Shown in pieces: positions 26,401 through 37,726 of a DNA stretch of 64,000 nt. The first letter of the stretch is position 1. Each line of letters opens with the position of its first letter. The DNA lies in NCBI RefSeq assembly GCF_000003815.2, contig NC_049990.1, positions 6,470,976-6,534,975 of the forward strand, in the 5' to 3' direction. The notes under the pieces were generated by a model. That model saw only the letters and a list, made by a program, of their open reading frames with translations. It searched no databases and was not told the DNA's origin. Both the position numbers and the translations under genes were made by a program. The DNA is from Branchiostoma floridae. Taxonomy: Eukaryota; Chordata; Leptocardii; Amphioxiformes; Branchiostomatidae.

Positions 26401-29400
26401 CGGTGTGGGAAGTAGTATTTTTTTCACATTGTTATCAACAGTTTACATTCTACCTGACACTAATTAGTATGTATTTGCTATCAGGGTATTCGTTGTCTAT
26501 AGACCCTTTCACACAAAGCTGACCGTGGCCTTCCGACCTTCTCGAGACCATGGTTGGAAGTTAGTCATGAGATAGGTCATCATCGGTTGGGAGTCGGTCA
26601 GCGAGGTTGACTACTGGTCTTAAGAAGTCATCTGTGACATTCAACGATAAAGTGTGATAAATAAAAGTCGGGAACGTCATATTCTACTTAGATATAGTGA
26701 TAGGTCAAGAGGTGTTTGATAGGGGTTACGTATACACAGCATTTTGTTGGTTTCGTAGCGGCGGAACTGACTAGCGTACAGAAAGACTGTAAATATTCAA
26801 CTTAGACATCGTGATTTCATGGTTAAATGGGTTTGATGGGGGTTGCATTTACATACTCCCAGTATATTCTCGTACCTTGTTGGTCTCGTACCGGCGGAAC
26901 TGAGTGGCGTACGGGAAGACTGTTGACTGGAACCCGGCGGAGTCCGCGAGGCTCACCACGCTATCCATACCTTGTACTTGAGCTTCGGTGCTCGACAGTC
27001 GAATGAACTTAGCCCTCATCCTCGAAGTCTTAGAAACAAAACAAAATGATACAAAACGAATACTTCTGTAAACAGACTTGGTCGTTATAAGCGGACTTAA
27101 ACTTTTCTAACCACTTACCTACATGAAAACGGAGAAAACATTTTTTTGGTTTTGAACTATTGTGGTTGTTTGTTTGCCTTAGTGTTTGTCTGCAGGTGTG
27201 TCCTCAGTAATGTGGATTACGCAGAATGACACATATGTAACATAAGGTGATAGTGGTGTCATAGGATACTTGGAGAATCGGACGGCTGGTTTTGCTAGAC
27301 TCAAACTGAATGGTTGGTCAAAGATGTACTTACATAAATCCAAGTTTCTGATTGGGTAGTATCAAACTTGACGTCAGAGGCAAAGTTGTCACCGCCAACC
27401 GGAAATGGCGCGGCCAGGTACTCTTCTAGCAACGTGTAGAAGTAGCTCTCGTTCCCAGGAAAGTCGTCTGTAGAATATAAAACGTTTGCATGTGACGTCA
27501 CAACTAAAAGATATCAAAAGTTACAGGCGCAATATTAGTGGTGTGTCCAGATCCAAGATGGCGAATGGTCGTCTCGGACGTGCAGAGGTTGCATTCCCAA
27601 AACGAGTCATTCGAAGTATGGAGCTAGGTCTCTAGACATGCGAAGATACATTGAGAATCGTCTATTTAGTAAACGTTTTCAAAAGGTAAATTCGATTCTC
27701 TAATTGGTTGACAGCTGGTTAGAAGCCTCGCCCACAAACGTGGAAACCTCAGCCCGGGGTAGTGGAGCCTCCCTAGGTATATTGTATCGGTCGACACATA
27801 GGAGAATTATGTCGGTTTTAAAAGAACATTCCATTGCGTACCTGCAGTGATCCCTGGATCGCCGGACTTTTGTGCTTTGATCCACTCCAGAAAGCCGTGA
27901 TACCAGCTGACTACAGTTGTAGAGTCGATGTACTCATTACTCCTGAGGTTGGTGTACAGCGCCTCCATCCTTACTCGTTCGGTGTAATAGTCGGTGCCAT
28001 TTTCTAGTGGCACAGAAAAAAGATTTAACGAGGAGGTTCATTGTTTCAAGCGCAGAGGCACAGTAAAACGCATAGTGGGTGATATGTCAAAGGTGAATGC
28101 CCCTAAGTTGTAAGCTGTCCATGCCTATACGTAATGCATGTCCAGAGGTATTTGTTTATGCCTTAGGGGTCTACCGATTTTATATATTACCCACAATGCA
28201 TCTCACAGTGCATGCGCAGTTGGAGCGAAATGCACTGAGCTGTTTCTAAGTGATCAAACAAATTAACAAACTAACATGGGTCTTATATGGGTTTATATGA
28301 TACGTCTTTATATTGCATAGCCTAAATTAGAACTGGAAGTTTTAAAATGATTCTTCGTCTTTTAAAGAGATGAATGTAACAAAAAATACGGACTTACCTA
28401 TATACATCCCCACGTCCACACCGCCCTCTTCTGGGAAATACTGGGTATGCAGAATATACCGATCATTAACTGTTCATCAAAAGTATCTACTGTTCAATAA
28501 ATGACAGAATGGCAACTACTGATATAACTAATGAGGAATTTAACGTACAACCAATGAGAGAATGGTAACAAGCAGTGCAACCAATAAGATAGTAGCTGAA
28601 TGATAGGACCATGTAGTCGGTCTATTGGTACGACCATTCACTGATTACGATTCTTTATTTCAATGTGTAAAATTAACTCAACGGTAGAGTGGGGCAATTA
28701 AGTCACCGTCAAATCAGTATACTATTGTAATTCTAAGATCCGTACGTACCTGTTCATACAGGGTAGTGTACCTGAAGACGTAAGACTCGGCAGGTAGATA
28801 CCAGACGAAGTTGAAGTCCTGCTTCAAGCTGTACGTACCGTACGCCATCCACCCTGCCGTGCCGAACGTGATCAGAAGCACCAGAATCTGAACATGGAAT
28901 AGATGGCAAAATACAATGTACGAAAGGTCACATTATGACTAGAATGGCTATTGTGGGTTATTTCCTTTTATATTTTCATTCTTCTTTAATAATCTTGCAT
29001 GTGAATGTAATATGACTAAAAAGATTTACTTCCCACACCGGGAATCGAACCCGGGCCTTGGCGGTGAGAGCGCCAAATCCTAACCACTAGACCATATGGG
29101 AGATGTCTTGCTTTTAGCCGTTCAAATACTGTTTTGATACTCAATGTTGTTTATGAATTAGAACTGAAGGAAGTACATAATTTCAAATGGTGATCAAATC
29201 GTCAGGCATTCGTCAGTCAAATTAGCGTAGACATCTGTGAAAGCATTGTTGATTTAACATCATACATAAGCATATAGCGACCATCGCTCACCTTCACCGG
29301 GATTGTCAGCAAGATCCGGGAGTAGCATTTGTCGAAGAACCAGTGTACAAGGCTTTTGCGTGAACATCTGCAAAACAAAAAAGCGTTAATTTTCACGGAA

Positions 29401-31129
29401 CCTCCAAGAAATTCATCTTCTCTTGGTCGTGACAGAGAAGACAGGCGCTAAGTAGTAATACAGTATCTACATGTTCATTCAAGAGAAATCCCCCTAGCTC
29501 TTTCCCGCAATGAACAGTGAACCATGCTTTAACGTCTCATGCCGAGGACTTCAACTCTTTCTAGTAGCGTGCATATGCAGTGAACGGCACAACCGGGGTT
29601 TGAATTCCCAAGCTCGTAGTCCAGAGACGGAGTCCCTAGCGCTCGTAACACTAGACTACGTATGCTACAACGTAACAGAAACATTACAGTCTTCAAACTG
29701 AGTCAGAAAATATGTCAGTAATCCGTCAGAAAACATTACAATCTTCAATGTCAGCATTTAGATATAAGATTGTTCTTCTTCCACTCACGCCATGGGTTTA
29801 TAGTCCTTGCTGTGTTTGAAGCAGCAGCAGGCGTCCCGTCTGGCCTCCCGGCGGTACTGGTCGATCACGAGCGCCCCCATGAAGAACGTGCATTGGAACA
29901 GGAACAGGAACACGATGGCGACGGCAACGTAGATGCAGAAGGACCTCAAAGCCGGGATCGGCTGTGCGAAGGAGTAAAACACAAAAATATGATTACAAAG
30001 TATTGCCTCCGTAAAAACTGATGTATTGTTCTCGGTTGGGTTATTTTTTTGTTTGTTTGTTTAAATCACCAAAATCAAGTTCAGTTTTCAACATGATATG
30101 CTACACAGATAACAGGTACATATTCTGCAGTATTTCACCTTTTACCGAAATTTACACCCGAAGATGGCATACTTATGTTTGCAATACATATGCTACATGA
30201 AAATAGGAGAATACCTAACTGCAGCCTTGTTTTGGTGCATGACCCCAGATGACCCCAATAAATTTAAACATGACCACTGTAACTGGAAAGTGTTTCGTTT
30301 CCGTTCATGATCCGATAACCTATGAACATTAATATTTACCGATGTTGCCCCGATCCCAAAAGCCACCAGGTCGGTTATAGAGGTGACAGTGATGGACACT
30401 CCGGCGTGCTTCATCGCCTTGGCGGCGGCTTCTCGTTTGTTCTTTTTCCGTTCTTTTGGAGTCAGGTTTTCCCAGGCTTGTACAATGATGAACATGTCAT
30501 CTACTCCAACACCTGCAAAGGGCGTTGGTAGATTATAGATAGAATTGAGGCTTCGCGTGTATATGAATGCCATCGAAATAGATATGGGTACGAAGAACAT
30601 TGGTTAGAAATGCTGACCTTCAGCAATGTACGAAGATGGAAACGGAAAATTCAATTCAAAGGCTGTCCCAATTGAGAGAAATGGGTGGAATGTTGCAGGA
30701 CCAACAATTCTCGAAATATATATTCACCTTAAAAGCAAATATGATATGAAGTATAGATTAAATTCTATAACATACACAAATGCAGTGATACACAAACCAA
30801 TGGGAAGAATCAATCAATGAATGAATATATCAATGAATGGTTTAACAGATCATTATAATCATCTTTTTTGAAAGGGGAGGGCTGTAGAGTATGAAATGAC
30901 AAACCTATCAAAAGGAAAGGCATGACACTGTGGATGGGTCCGTACAGAACTCCACAAAGGGAACAGAACCCTATGGACGCTCCTGTTGCCATGCCAACGG
31001 ATGCCACGCCCAGAAGGCCGACGTAAATCTGCATGAGAACAGCATTAAGGCATGTCAGAATAAATCAACATTTCAAGCTATTCTGGTTTATGAAATAATA
31101 GACCCATGGCTTATGAATTAGTCTCCGTC

Positions 31130-31182
<53 letters not shown>

Positions 31183-31218
31183 TATATATATATACATGGG
31201 TCTATTATTTCATAAACC

Positions 31219-31261
<43 letters not shown>

Positions 31262-34200
31262 AACAGGCCGATTCTATACTTTCCCTTACCTCCGTCAAAA
31301 CCCAGTGCTAATAAGTAGAATCAGAATTGCAAATATACTCCGACCTCTCACGGTTCGAAGCGCTATTTCTTTATTTGCTTTAAGGCAGACAGGACCAACA
31401 TGGCATTACACTGAAATTAGTAACTTACTTAAACCGTGCCATGTACAGAGATCTTTTTGCCTTAGCCTTTTCATGCCGTAAGAGGAGTAAGTTGTTATCC
31501 ACTGTCTACAGGGTACGGTACTTGATGGCGGAGTCCATCCCTCTCCTTTTACCTCCCAACGGAAGCGCTAATTATAATTGGTAGGTTTTCATCGGTTGAA
31601 CTGTAATTGACATACAGGATTGGTCTCTTGCATGTGTTTGCCACGTGTGCTTCTAGATAAAGTGTGTTAACTTTATTACCTACCCTGTGCTCCACTACGT
31701 TGATGTTGCCGACCATGAGCACGACGTACGCGATGATGAGCGCGTAGCCGGCGGACAGGAGCTGAATCTCTGAGAACGTTTGACCTCGGAAAGCGTCCTG
31801 AAAACTGGAATAATACAAATGCGTCAAAGATATATCTATTCTACCAGACAAATCTGCCCCTCAAAATGCAGGAAATAGCGTTTCATTGGGTCTTAGATTT
31901 CAAATATTGCAGAACCCCCTAGGACCGTCGCGCGGAAGCCCCCGACAGGATTTCATTTAAAATTCAGGGGAGACAAAGTACACTGTGTATGTTTTTCTAT
32001 AATGAACAGATTGAAATGAAATCAGACAAGAACCTACCTTCTTATTGCCCTTGGTAGGACTTCATCAAGGTCATTGTGCCCCGCCAGGCCTACATCGATG
32101 AACTCAGCCTCCCAGGCCTTCCCGACATCTCCACCCTGAAGACAATATAAAGGCAAGTTCTTAGTCTCGCACTTAAGATGGTCAGTCAGTTGTCTTCAAT
32201 AAGGTGCTTAATGCCTTCAACTGCGCATGTGCATCAAAATGCCTTGTGGGTTATATGTCAAAGGTCATTTTCATCATCATATCTATGTCGAAGGCGAAAG
32301 CCCCTGAAACATACACAAACACTTCTGGACATGTATCAAGTTCAGTATCAAGCATGGTCAAGACAAGAACTGTTAACAAGTTGGGAGCCTTCACCTGACG
32401 TATCATCCACACTGCAATTCGCTGCACCTCAGTTGGAACCAGAACGCCTCTTCTTACCCACACCAATTGCATTAAGTACTGCCTAGACATTATGATAAGA
32501 AAGTAACTAATCAGTTTATACTCATATACTCACCAGTCTCAATGCATACACCATGGTGTGTGCCTTTGCGCCGGTGATCTCTCCATTCCCGTTCCGAGTT
32601 ATCTCAGCTAGCACCTTATCAACATAGAAGTCTCCCAGGTACACGGGACTGGAAACAAAATGTAATTTTATTGGTTGGTAAGTATGTATCTGTAAGTTAT
32701 AAGAAAACGGGACTGTGTCTGTGCCCTTGCGTATACGATGTTGATTGCTTAAGTAACAGCCGCCTTGAAAAAGTTCAATAGCTACACGCTTTTGACTCAT
32801 ATAAAGTAAAGTAATATTGTCTCATATGCTATTAGTATTACGAACTATGAACATCACATGGCTTGTATGATCTATATGTTAGAATGCTCACTTTTTGCAT
32901 ATGTCACTAAAAGGAAACTACTATCATTTACTTTAGAGTGCGGCCTGTGCTCATTATAGGTATGCAAAGCTCTCTGTAGCGTAGCGTTCAAGTTGAAGAC
33001 ATCCAGATATTCAGCTGTTTCCCATACCTGGTGAGGTTGACGGTGTTGACCATGTCTATGACGTCCTGATCTGTCAGGTTACTTATGATCGTCTCGTTAA
33101 AGCTCCACAGCTCCAGCAGACTTGTTGAGAAGCAAACTCCATTGAGCCTGAAAGATAAGTTGGTGAGATCTTACGTTAAAGACAAAGAAATAAACGTTAA
33201 ACTAGACTTGGCAAAACAAGACTTGACTGCATGGGTGGCATCAACGCGAGTATCAGGTTCATCTCTTTCAAACAAAAAAGATTGCGACCATAATATTAAT
33301 CGTGTTGATTATGTCAAATGTCACAAGAGTACTGTTATCATGATATGATTTTTGAACATACTATTATTAATTTCTGTTATACCAAATTGTCCTGAGTTGT
33401 ATAATTTTGAACATTCATTCGTTTTAGTTGATCATTCCGATCATTTGTTGTAATCTCTTGTTCCCCACAATCACAGCAGGCACAATTGAAAAAAAAGTCA
33501 TATGACAAGTTCATGCCATTTTAGGTAAATAAACTAAGACTAAACTGAAACTGTACAAATATGGAGACATCTGAATAAATATGTATACCACACAAAATAT
33601 CTTGAATCCAGCAGAAATCACCAGATTACCACCATGATTTACACGGCTACTTTCCCCCTGAATAAATGAGAACATTAATCAAAGACCTCTCTTGTGAAAA
33701 GAAAAGATGTACTCACTTGTAACAAATGTTCTCCCAGGAGGGGACGGTTTCAGCATCTATTGTCTTGACCTTCTTGTCGATTTCGTACATCTGAAAAAGA
33801 AAATTTTATATAGTGTCATGTTCAATGTTAACCCTCAATCCATTTTCAAGGCGTGTTCGGGTCTTTAGCACGCATTACTGCCAAAACCAATCAAAACAAC
33901 AATTGCATGATATCTAAACCGTCGGTTGCGTCTTTGACAGCTAGCGTACGTACTGTAAAAACGCATTTTTCTACTGCAACAGTAATATGAAGTTTTATTC
34001 TAAAATATTTTTTAACACCCAGATGTCAGATCAAGAATTCTATGTACCTTGCAATTGCCAGAGGTCAAACCCTTATGAGGTTTGGAATGGCAGGTTAACG
34101 TTGTTGCTAGGATCGGTCTGGTATATGGAAATGCAGCATTTCTATCTCCAGGAAAATGGAGATATAGTTTTGGGTGTGTTTGTGTGTCTGTCTGTCTGCC

Positions 34201-37200
34201 TATCTGTCTACCTGTCTGTCTGTCTGTGTGTTTGTGTTTCCGGAATTTTTGTAGTCATCATAACCCAAGAACCCCTGGGTGTATTTCGATAATATTTGGT
34301 ATCTAGGTAAGTGTTTGGAAGACAACGGTCAAGGTCGATATCGGGCACCCGGTGACATTGGTACTGCAGCAGAACTTGACCTGGACGTGCTATGGTATTG
34401 ATTTCTTGTTATCAATTATCCAGTCTCACCGCTCTGATGCTGTCTGCAGTCAGCACGTTCTCGTCCATGACCAGAATGTACTGGTACCGGCCGGACAGGC
34501 TGGGGAAGTTTATGGCTACGAAAGCCGCCTTGTCTAGTATGGTGGAACCTGGAAGAAGAAATAGATCAAAACAATTTTTATAAAACTCATTCATTTATTA
34601 GGAGTAGCTTCCTTGGCAGACTTCTGAAGTAGCGCCAGGGCTTATTTTTTTGGGAGGGGCGTTTATTCGCAATTTGCAACATTGCTAAGCTAAGGTTCTC
34701 TATGCTGAAATGGAGTCTGGGTGCGACCAAACTCCTTTCCCTGCATATAACCCTTAGCTCATGTTGAAATCGCGAATCAGCGCTCCCTAAAGAATAAACG
34801 CAAAGTCTGTGAAGGAGGCTACAATATCATATACATGACACACATGTATGATATACATGATTGTAGTGATCTTTCACTAGTGCACTTTTAATCGGTTGTG
34901 TTGTCTACGACAAAGACCACCTTGCCACCTTACTTGCTAAAACCTTAGATTTAAAATCAACAGTTGACAGAATTCTACTGACCGTCTGGGACCCAGAGGT
35001 TGTTGTATTCCGTCTCCTGGTAGAACTTGATGAACCCCGCACAGAAACCACCGGTCACCAGCAGTGGCACAAGGATGGCGAGCCAGTGGAACCGGCCTAC
35101 AAATCTGCCAACCCTAAGGAGGACAGAAAGAAGAAGAATCATACGTCATTCTTTGTGGAAGAGCTTTTCGTTCTGCTTAAGAGTTACACGTGGGTCTTTT
35201 TTCCTAAAGAAAATAATGTTTTGAACAAATTGGGTGATATTTGCCAGCGTTACACAATTCTAGCCAGGTCAAACGGAGCAAGACATTAGCTTCAGCCCCT
35301 GCACACAGTAAAGGACCATCACCGGTGGCCTATGCTCCGACTAGGCATGTCAAAGGGCCCAAGTAAAGTAAGTTGCGCTCAGAAGTAGGACTCTCATCTT
35401 ATCGACAAGAGCTTACGGGCTCTTAAACATGCTAGATATAGAAGAGTGCCTCTTTTCAAAGAGGTTGAACCTTCCTTTTTCAACCTCCTTGCTATTTTCA
35501 AACGCAAAGACTTGCTATAGGGTATAACGTCCTTTTCAAAGTTCTCCTTTGATTGCGGATCAAAGACATTCTGAAGGCTATTGTCTCGGTGTTTGACTTT
35601 TCCTTTGTTTAAAGGTTATCTGTATTAGGCAGAGACCGGACTAGCTGAGGTAAGATTACTCAGGGCTACACAGTGGTCTCACCACCCATTACCTTGGTTA
35701 AATATGACAGAAATTAATGGATAGATGAAGAAAATCATTTCTGTTAGGATCGTGGGGTGCATGTGGTGGCATAAAGCTTAAGAGAAATACACATTTCACG
35801 GAAATTATACGAAACATTGGAAAGCATCAATACATCTTACCCCCTCTACTTTCTGTATTAGTTGATAAGAGTTACCTCACAGACAAATGACCATAAATTA
35901 TAGATTGGTCACTAAAACCATTCAGGCGCATCCAACGTGTAGGTTTGCAACAAAGCGCCCCCCCCCCTCCACCAATGATGAGAGCGTCCGTCTTTCAGAC
36001 AGTGTTTGCAAACGTCTTCAAGACATTGTTTGCAAACATCTTCAAGACATTGTTTGCAAACGTCTTCAAGAAAGTGTCTACAAACAGTGCTTTACGATGC
36101 AGGACTCGAAATTGATTTTGTGGAATTGGTGTACCGGTGCAGCTTGTCTGAGAGTTATGTGCACATAAAATATGGGGTGAGCTACAAACATAAAGCAAAT
36201 GTCAGCTAAACCTATACAGATCTCTACTGCCTCTTTTCATGATAGGAATAAAAAAAATTCATAGCTAACTTCAAAACATTATACATGTAAAGAAACAGTT
36301 GTTTCTAACACTTACATCCCAAGATTATACTTTTTAATAGTGTCCAATAGTCATTTTGTACTTAACCCTACCCAGATATCTAGGTACACCAGTGCACCCC
36401 TGGTCAAAGATTAGGTGCATGGCACCAAAGGTAGATATGTACCAAGTATTTTGAGCTCTAACATACGATAACATACGTTCGAGAAGAGTACATCATAATA
36501 ATCATTAATTATGCATCCCTTACGATGGTATATTCTACGTCACCCAGTCTGTATGCAACATTTTGTATTGTCAGTCATATCTGTTTATAGTTATCGACTG
36601 AACAAATTCAATATGTTGTGTTTCATATGGTCTGATTCTATCACCAACAACAATGTCTGACGTTTACAGAACAGTAACAAATGATGATGAATGTAGCAAT
36701 TTATTGGACAGAGACGGATTCGCTTTGTGTACACTATTTAGTCGGATACACAATTTGCCAACCACGAATTAACTAGAATCCATGGTATTGTCTGAAAAGA
36801 CCACAAAGAAATGGATTTTTTTCCTTGCAAAAGGCATGATATATTTTTAATAATTCATCATCATGATCATTATTATAGGTATATGCTGAATTACATACTT
36901 TTAGAGGTGATACTTGAAGCTAACTGTTGAATTCTTTTGCAATGCACGAATTATCATCGGTACCATCCAACTGTCGTAACCCGTTGAAAAGCATGGACAG
37001 TGTTGTCAGGTCTTTGCAAGCTTTCACAAAATTACACAGAAACACTTAAATGTAATAATAAAAATGATTTATTGTAGGTTTTCTGAAATATAAAAAAAAT
37101 CTTCGTCGTTTTTTTCTTTATATATGGCTCAGAAACATGGTAGGAACTCGCATGTAGCAGGAGGTACCATGACCTAGCCGCCTATTCAACTACGAGGGTA

Positions 37201-37726
37201 AACAAAGCGTGGTGGAACACAATACCCGGTACATTCCAGGTCCTCACACAAGGAAATCTTCCCTTCTTTTTGCCACAGAAGTCTACCATGCTTTGATATA
37301 TCTTACAGACATGTTGCAAAAGGAACTTGAATGGTTTCAAAAGGCATTGATCTTAACGTACGGTATGTGTCTAGTAGATATATAAAGGGGACTCGTCTTC
37401 GCCCCCCTCCCCTGACAGTAAAACAAAAAGTAGGGATCGCGCATCAACTGGTCTCACCTTGTGAACAGTTCCTCCAAACCGTGCACCATAATGTAGCTGA
37501 CGGACTGCAGACATGCTTGGAAACACGAACAGCTGCATTCGCAGGTGCCCGAAGGACAACACCGCAAACAACACCTGGAACAACAATGCCTCTGCTCGGA
37601 CTTTCCATCCTTGTCGTCTTCTGGGTCTACCAACACTACTCCGCCATTCTGTTGGTCTACCTTCTCAGAGACAGTCGGGAGACTTCCGTTTATGTTCGTT
37701 GACTTCTCAGCGGTGTTTCCCGCCAT
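23493..37726 (-). CDS. Patched domain-containing protein (PTCHD3/PTR-like), 22 exons, complete
   Basis: Minus-strand exons: 37458-37726, 34983-35113, 34430-34548, 33717-33790, 33028-33147, 32534-32648, 32038-32135, 31684-31804, 30905-31028, 30340-30512, 29789-29961, 29292-29367, 28750-28887, 28398-28440, 27842-28003, 27334-27467, 26876-27028, 26108-26233, 25353-25497, 24742-24863, 24116-24292, 23493-23753 (3054 nt, 1017 aa, frames continuous). It is an RND-superfamily membrane protein with the Patched/sterol-sensing fold. TM1 is at about 100-120. TM2-6 form the sterol-sensing-type block (exons 8-11), with GVGVDDMF at 391-398. The second block has GLAVDYSAH at 810-818 and FNGGFSTFLAF in exon 20. 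Both RND-type Gly/Asp motifs are present, so proton- or ion-coupled lipid transport is plausible. The N-terminus has a Cys cluster (about residues 48-74) and the C-tail (exons 21-22) is hydrophilic and Pro/Tyr-rich. The closest match is PTCHD3-like rather than the Hedgehog receptor. Ligand unknown. Confidence 0.92.
25087..25271. mobile_element. MITE, family B copy 2
   Basis: The left end CGTCACATTTCTAAGAGGAC and the right end, reverse complemented, CGTCATATTTCCTACCGGGG are imperfect terminal inverted repeats that match the copy at 21291-21466, including the inner GGGAACG/GAAACG. It lies in the intron between exons 19 and 20 of the Patched-like gene, close to the exon 19 donor. Confidence 0.6.
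26340..26411 (+). tRNA. tRNA-Glu-CTC: tRNA-Glu (anticodon CTC)
   Basis: A 72-nt cloverleaf. The acceptor stem TCCCATA/TGTGGGA pairs over seven bases with one G-T. The A box is TGGTCTAGTGGTTAGG and the B box GGTTCGATTCC. The anticodon stem TGGCG/CGCCA carries the loop CTCTCAC, giving anticodon CTC. A run of seven T (about 26418-26424) follows as polymerase III terminator. It lies in the intron between exons 17 and 18 of the Patched-like gene, on the opposite strand. Confidence 0.95.
26670..26925. repeat. Tandem duplication containing a relic of Patched-like exon 17
   Basis: The segment ending near 26792 repeats the segment ending near 26925. TTGTTGGTTTCGTAGCGGCG, then GAACTGACTAGCGTACAGAA, matches the 3-prime part of exon 17 (26876 onward: TTGTTGGTCTCGTACCGGCG, then GAACTGAGTGGCGTACGGGA). 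The flanking intron bases (TTTGATAGGGGTTAC versus TTTGATGGGGGTTGC) also match. The relic has lost the donor (GGTTTCG instead of GGTCTCGTACC context) and is not a usable exon. Confidence 0.7.
28049..28222. mobile_element. MITE, family A copy 1
   Basis: The left part contains GCATAGTGGGTGATATGTCA and the right part, reverse complemented, GCATTGTGGGTAATATATAA. CCCCTAAG and CTTAGGGG face each other inside. Outer ends share the GCGCA...TGC motif. Related sequences occur at 32220, 49188 and 57828. Located in the intron between exons 14 and 15 of the Patched-like gene. Confidence 0.6.
29030..29101 (-). tRNA. tRNA-Glu-CTC: tRNA-Glu (anticodon CTC), inverted second copy
   Basis: The minus strand has the same 72-nt tRNA as 26340-26411, read by eye as identical over the gene body, with an A discriminator and a TTTTT terminator (29018-29022). 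It lies in the intron between exons 12 and 13 of the Patched-like gene, in the gene's own orientation, opposite to the first copy. The flanks of the two copies do not obviously match. Confidence 0.95.
31084..31260. repeat. Perfect 25-bp inverted repeat around an (AT)n/(AC)n tract
   Basis: The arms at 31084-31108 and 31195-31219 are perfect reverse complements (TGGTTTATGAAATAATAGAC, then CCATG). Between them lies a long (TA)n run with some CA units, and a second (TA)n run follows at about 31220-31258. It is predicted to extrude a cruciform. Located in the intron between exons 8 and 9 of the Patched-like gene. Confidence 0.85.
32220..32438. mobile_element. MITE, family A copy 2 (degenerate)
   Basis: The left end TGCGCATGTGCATCAAAATG, then CCTTGTGGGTTATATGTCAA, is a well-preserved family A terminus. 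The right end (CCTTCACCTGACGTATCATC, then CACACTGCAATTC) is a decayed inverted counterpart. Located in the intron between exons 6 and 7 of the Patched-like gene. Confidence 0.5.
34155..34392 (+). repeat. Dispersed repeat with microsatellite head, copy 2
   Basis: A GTGT/CTGT-rich microsatellite (34172-34238) is followed by a conserved non-repetitive block that ends GGTACTGCAGCAGAACTTGA. It is the same family as 11600-11790 in opposite orientation. It ends about 38 bases before Patched-like exon 3 (34430-34548), on that exon's donor side. Confidence 0.55.
35997..36085. repeat. 24-bp tandem repeat, about 3.5 copies
   Basis: The unit GACATTGTTTGCAAACGTCT-TCAA is repeated with few changes (CAGTGTTTGCAAAC, CATTGTTTGCAAAC, AAGTGTCTACAAAC variants). 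Because 24 is a multiple of three, the array gives open frames on both strands that are not genes. It lies in the first intron of the Patched-like gene. Confidence 0.85.

Noticed and set aside
35887-36209. Open frames on both strands over the 24-bp repeat
   Set aside because: A repeat unit divisible by three keeps frames open by chance. No homology is recognised.
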